A stretch of 64,000 bases of DNA. Source: Rhynchopus sp. YZ270_cl-10. Taxonomy: Eukaryota > Euglenozoa > Diplonemea > Diplonemida > Diplonemidae. The DNA is taken from positions 62,001-126,000 of the forward strand of contig OZ037836.1 of assembly GCA_964035575.1 (NCBI GenBank). Direction: 5' to 3'. The translations under genes were made by a program, and so were the position numbers. The notes beneath the pieces were generated by a model. The model made no database searches, was not told the DNA's origin, and saw only the letters and a program-made list of their open reading frames with translations. How positions within the stretch are numbered: position 1 is the first letter of the stretch; the number at the start of each line of letters is the position of its first letter. Below are positions 60,267 to 64,000 of the stretch, piece by piece.

Positions 60267-61223
60267 CTAGCGGCACTGCTCAGGAGATTCGTCTCTGCCA
60301 CGTTTTGGACGTGCTTCAACCTTCAGACGTACTGAGTGGTGCGAATGGCGCCACGTGATAACCTTCGTAAGCGTGGGGGACACCTGATGCGCGTCTATTA
60401 CTGTTAGGCTGCTGCATTTAAAAAGAAACCCAAAACCAATTTGCGTAACATTGCTTAGCGGTGATAAGTCCAGCACTGTGATGCTGCTGCAGTTGGCAAG
60501 AAAGCCGCTACCTATTTGCGTAACATTGCTGAGTGGAGATAAGTCCACAACTGTGAGGCTGCTGCAGCTGTACAGAAACGAGCTACCTATTTGCGTAACG
60601 TTTCTGAGTGGTGATAAGTCTACTGCTGTGAGGCTCGTGGAGTTGGCAAGAAAGCTTCGGCCAATTCGCGTAACATGGCAGAAGGGTGGTAAGTCCAACA
60701 CTGTGAGGTTGCTGCAGTTGGCAAGAAAGCAGTCACCAATACGCGAGAGACCTGTCAACCCTGAGAGGTCGATGCTTGTTAACGATTCACACTTGAGAAG
60801 AAACCGATCGCCAATGTGCGTCACACACGACACAGCACTCAGATCAAGTGTTGTTAACGATGAACCCGACAAGAACCCATCAGGAATGACAGTCGCAACC
60901 TCCGCCTGCAGAAGCAAACACGCCACCTCAGGATCATCCACAGTGGCCAACGCCTCTGCCGTGATGTCTGTCACACCCAACGCATGAAGTGCTGCTATGG
61001 CTTCGTGCTTCTGCGTTTTCGCGAGGATGATTGTGTCACCAGCACTCAGCTGCGTCATGTCCGCTCCTTCTCCCATCGCTTCGTCTCCGAAACTCATGCA
61101 AAAGCCGTCTTCAGGCAACCCCGTTGCAGTCGCCACCTTCCGCCGCAAGTCCTCCACTGTGTCATCTGCACCCACCTCGACTGTGTGCTGATTCGCTCTG
61201 AAATCCTCGAAGTGCACGTCCAT
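60267..61223 (-). CDS. Ubiquitin-like/LRR protein 4
   Basis: 318 residues from MDVHFEDF. Ubiquitin-like start as in the family. The LRR block differs in style: LTVLDLSPLSNVTQIGSGFL with ANCSS/YSCSS ends, about eight units, closest to the LRR remnant at 61.8-62.4 kb. The C-terminus is shortened (KVEARPKRGRDESPEQCR), losing the second half of the putative nuclear signal. The gene's N-terminal half and leader match genes 1-3, so it may be a conversion hybrid between the MDVH-type start and a second LRR subfamily. Confidence 0.85.
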   Translation of the reverse strand: MDVHFEDFRANQHTVEVGADDTVEDLRRKVATATGLPEDGFCMSFGDEAMGEGADMTQLSAGDTIILAKTQKHEAIAALHALGVTDITAEALATVDDPEVACLLLQAEVATVIPDGFLSGSSLTTLDLSAVSCVTHIGDRFLLKCESLTSIDLSGLTGLSRIGDCFLANCSNLTVLDLPPFCHVTRIGRSFLANSTSLTAVDLSPLRNVTQIGSSFLYSCSSLTVVDLSPLSNVTQIGSGFLANCSSITVLDLSPLSNVTQIGFGFLFKCSSLTVIDAHQVSPTLTKVITWRHSHHSVRLKVEARPKRGRDESPEQCR

Positions 61224-61829
61224 TTGTTTGTTGTGGTTTTGTGTTCTGAGCTCTGTGTGTGGTGGTGGGGTGTGGGAGGACAAGACAAGAAATACCCACT
61301 GTCGCAGGGTTTCAACCCTGAACAAATGCTCGAAAACGTCGTTATTGGCGTATTCTGCAGTTCCTCCGTTCGTTCGGTGGTTCTGGCTGGGGTCCGCCTC
61401 CCCGTGGGTGAGGCTATGTGGAGCTAATCCCTGCGCCGCTGATCTGGGAGAACGAAATGAATATTACTGCAAGTTGATGCCATCAAAGTAGATGTCCACA
61501 TGCGTGACACACGCCAATGAAGGCCTCTACGCAACCTCGACGTCCCTCTATCGTACTCTGCAGCGTCCACCTCTCCATGCCACAGCGTCTGCTGCCAGCA
61601 CGCACCATACTGCTCCTGTACATGCTCGTCAAGGTACGCAACCCCCTACGGCAGTCCAGTCATGGCAGTACCGCTGCTGTGGACCACGTAAGGCCATCCG
61701 TCAAGCAGGATCGCCCATCCAACGCCTTCAGTGCGTGCAGCTCTACTGCGTGGTTGCTCAGCTCCCGAATGGTGTAATAACAGTTGACGCGCACCCTCAG
61801 AGTGAGAGTGTGGTGTAGCCTACTACTCA
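61224..61829. repeat. LRR-gene 5' flank and spacer, second copy
   Basis: Matches 42,001-42,607 with a deletion and point changes, including CATCCGTCAAGCAGGATCGC and GTGTGGTGTAG, where the two copies part company. Confidence 0.65.
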
Positions 61830-62435
61830 GCCGGAGAGGTGGATGCTCTTCAACGAAGTGTACTGTTCAGCACGTAGCTCACCCATGTGCATGACTGTGC
61901 TGAGTGGGGATAAGTCAAGCACTGTGAGGCCTGTGCAGTTGGCAAGAAAGCAAGCATCAATTTTGATAAACATAACCAAGTGGCGACAAGTCTAGCTCTG
62001 TGAGGCTGCTATAGCCGTCGAGAAACCAACCATTAATGTCTGTAACATTACTGAGTGGTGACAAATCCAGCGCTGTGAGGCCGCTGCAGTCCTCAAGAAA
62101 GCTTTCGGCAATTTGCGTAAGGGTGATAAGTCCAGCTCTGTGAGGCCCCAGCAGTTGGCAAGAAAGCTTCCGTCTATTTGTGTAACGTTGCTGAGTGGCG
62201 ACAAGTCTAATACTGTGAGGCTGCTGCAGCCGTGAAGAAACCAATTACCTATTTTTGTAACATTGCTGAGTGATGTCAAGTCTAGCCCTGAGAGGCCGCT
62301 GCAGTGGTTCAGAAAGAATGCGCCGATGTGTGAAACTGTTTCGAGTGGTATCCTATACAAGGACCGTGTCGGGACAAATGGGTGGTTGGGGTGTATCAGA
62401 CATAGTGTGTGCGTAGAGCGAGAAATGTGTTTCAT
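61830..62435 (-). pseudogene. LRR remnant lacking the ubiquitin-like domain
   Basis: Minus-strand frames 62435-61992 and 62244-61957 each carry LRR units (LTVLDLSPLSNVTQIDGSFL; LTALDLSPLSNVTDINGWFL), and the last piece encodes YTSLKSIHLSG, the family's C-terminal motif. The frame changes at least twice, so no single product is possible. The upstream part reads MKHISRSTHTLCLIHPNHPF from R0, not the ubiquitin-like start. In the parallel block at 42.6 kb the LRR piece is missing altogether and the flanks are joined. Confidence 0.7.
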
Positions 62436-62785
62436 AATGCAAAGTAAAAAGAGGGGAGAGGGATCACTCAGAGGGATGACTTCTTTTTGTTTGTGGTTTT
62501 GTGTTGTTTTTGTTGAAAACCTGACTGCAGTAGTGACATCTGAGGATAACGTCTAGTGTGCAAATGCTTTTCAGTTGTTTGAAAACATGGAAAAATCACG
62601 TGTCGCAACAGAATATATCCACGCCACGCCCTCCGCCAGCTTACTTCCATTTCGCGGTCTACGGTGAGATGTCCTACTCCCGCTACCGCTCGTCAGTCAA
62701 CGAAACGGGTATAATTGGAACACAAGGGAGCAAATCCTTGTGCGAAGTAAGTGACTCGGTTGTTTCTTTGATTTGTATTTTTTGG
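62436..62785. repeat. R1 copy interrupted by a 178-bp insertion
   Basis: R1 runs to CAGTTGTTT (62,580), then 62,581-62,758 is foreign, then GTTGTTTCTTTGATTTGTAT resumes. The 7-bp word GTTGTTT is present on both sides. R1 breaks off for good near 62,785. Confidence 0.65.
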
Positions 62786-62828
62786 GGTGATCTGGGGTCT
62801 TTTTTTTCAAGATTATTCACTAGCCATT

Positions 62829-62907
62829 CACAAAAATTCACAAAAATTCACGAAAACCCACACACCCGCGTATCACGTGTGTTTCCGCCTCGTTGTGAAT
62901 TTTTGTG
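62829..62907. repeat. Hairpin with CACAAAAATTCAC stem
   Basis: Direct CACAAAAATTCAC copies at the left pair with GTGAATTTTTGTG at the right. Lies next to the satellite block. Confidence 0.5.
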
Positions 62908-63054
62908 ATTTTTTTTTGGTTTTTGGTGTGGTACATAACCGATTACCCGTGTTTCAACCAGTTTAAACGACGGCATTTGCATTTCCGGAATCCACCCGGC
63001 CAGTGGTGGGGTCAATTTGCCGAAATGGACAAGTTCTCGTTTTTGGTCAATTTC

Positions 63055-63514
63055 ACAGTACAGTATACACAGTATACACAGTATACACAGTATACACAGT
63101 ATACACAGTATACACAGTATACACAGTATACACAGTATACACAGTATACACAGTTTTCACAGTATACACAGTACAGTACAGTACAGTACAGTACAGTACA
63201 GTACAGTACAGTACAGTACAGTACAGTACAGTACAGTACAGTACAGTACAGTACAGTACAGTACAGTACAGTACAGTACAGTACAGTACAGTACAGTACA
63301 GTACAGTACAGTACAGTACAGTACAGTACAGTACAGTACAGTACAGTACAGTACAGTACAGTACAGTACAGTACAGTACAGTACAGTACAGTACAGTACA
63401 GTACAGTACAGTACAGTACAGTACAGTACAGTACAGTACAGTACAGTACAGTACAGTACAGTACAGTACAGTACAGTACAGTACAGTACAGTACAGTACA
63501 GTACAGTACAGTAC
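63055..63514. repeat. ACAGTATAC (9 bp) and ACAGT (5 bp) satellites
   Basis: About 12 copies of a 9-bp unit (63,055-63,167) pass directly into about 70 copies of a 5-bp unit. Preceded by the 70-bp module shared with the 43-44-kb block. Confidence 0.95.
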
Positions 63515-63792
63515 GCAAGTCGCACCCCCGTTATCGCACCGTCAGCTACAATGTGTCGTAGCGTTCCTGCCTCGTAATCTGTCAAAGTTTTGCTTCGGGT
63601 GAGAGCAAGGGTTTTCTCCCTATCCACCCCCGCTTCAATTCCCTTCAGGTTAGCTCTGCCTTTGCCATTGGCTTCGCAGTCGTCTTCGTACGTGAGAGTC
63701 GAATGAAGAACATCCGTTCTCGCACAACGTGGCCCAGTCTACCCAAGCTTACCGTCTTCACATCAACGATGCTCCCATCGTGCGTTTTCACC
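63515..63792. other. Region downstream of the edge gene
   Basis: A minus-strand frame (63857-63645) begins IAWTWIDTTKVKTHDGSIVD and could be a continuation of the edge gene by splicing or an unrelated frame. Not resolved. Confidence 0.35.
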
Positions 63793-64000
63793 TTAGTCGT
63801 GTCTATCCACGTCCACGCAATTCTTAATTTTCGTGAGGATGATTGTGTCTCCAGCACTCAGCTGCGTGATGTCGTCTCCTTCGTCCTTCCCTCCGAAGCC
63901 CATGTGGAAGCTGTCCTCAGCCAACCCCACTGCAGACGCCACCTTCTGCCGCATCGTCTCCGTTGTGTCATCCACACCCACCTCGATCATGAACAAGTTG
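63793..64000 (-). CDS. Ubiquitin-like domain protein, partial at window edge
   Basis: The reading frame enters from beyond the window's right edge. VEVGADDTVEDLRRKVASAM of the LRR family is matched by IEVGVDDTTETMRQKVASAV, followed by GLAEDSFHMGFGGKDEGDD and LSAGDTIILTK. After that the sequence diverges and stops within 12 residues (IKNCVDVDRHD), with no LRR units. Either a short protein, a gene with a downstream intron, or a truncated member. Clearly more diverged than the four local LRR genes. The true start lies outside the window. Confidence 0.55.
   Translation of the reverse strand, partial: NLFMIEVGVDDTTETMRQKVASAVGLAEDSFHMGFGGKDEGDDITQLSAGDTIILTKIKNCVDVDRHD

Noticed and set aside
63003-63627. 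Long ORFs over the ACAGT satellite
   Set aside because: Same reason; products are pure 5-residue repeats.

Overview
The window is eukaryotic and looks like a repeat-rich, possibly subtelomeric or otherwise unstable region of a protist genome. Evidence: RING/U-box, ubiquitin-like and BMT5-like (DUF2431) domains; a tyrosine-recombinase retrotransposon with the domain order and split repeats of VIPER/Ngaro-type elements; Tc1/mariner remnants; many TIR elements and microsatellites. Every recognisable host gene is uninterrupted (no introns seen) and lies on the minus strand; only mobile-element genes are on plus. One-strand gene runs plus a VIPER-like element would fit a kinetoplastid or bodonid, but no spliced-leader acceptor could be shown, so the assignment is tentative.

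Layout. 1-214: telomere-like (GGGTTTGC)n. 215-10,680: a mosaic array of six shuffled modules, joined at short ATTT hinges, opening with a 1.2-kb palindrome and broken by one small TIR element. 10,681-12,424: non-coding, palindromes and repeat fragments. 12,425-15,441: two tandem zinc-finger/RING genes. 15,504-20,369: VIPER-like retrotransposon inserted just upstream of the second RING gene. 20,370-25,770: nested TIR elements and duplicated blocks. 25,771-36,911: five BMT5-like genes with matching 5' flanks and, downstream, a shared hairpin and box. 37-39 kb: a remnant unit, a long duplication and a small double-RING gene. 39.2-43.1 kb: a frameshifted ubiquitin-like/LRR gene, with a Tc1/mariner remnant in its 3' flank. 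43.1-45.8 kb: satellite and a solo retroelement terminus. 45,782-55,378: one 3198-residue repetitive coiled-coil gene. 55.4-62.4 kb: three intact ubiquitin-like/LRR genes and one LRR remnant. 62.5-63.5 kb: satellite. 63.8 kb to the edge: the start region of another ubiquitin-like gene.

The genes belong to a few families that exchange parts. One zinc finger (C-X2-C-X19-H-X3-C, nine copies, invariant spacing) is attached either to a C-terminal RING/U-box or to a BMT5-like Rossmann domain. Three BMT5 proteins end in a hydrophobic tail that looks like a membrane anchor. One BMT5 gene carries the ubiquitin-like start and 5' leader of the LRR family. With the expanded internal repeats and shared flanks, this reads as a fast-evolving, recombining multigene locus. 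Its biological role cannot be read from the sequence.
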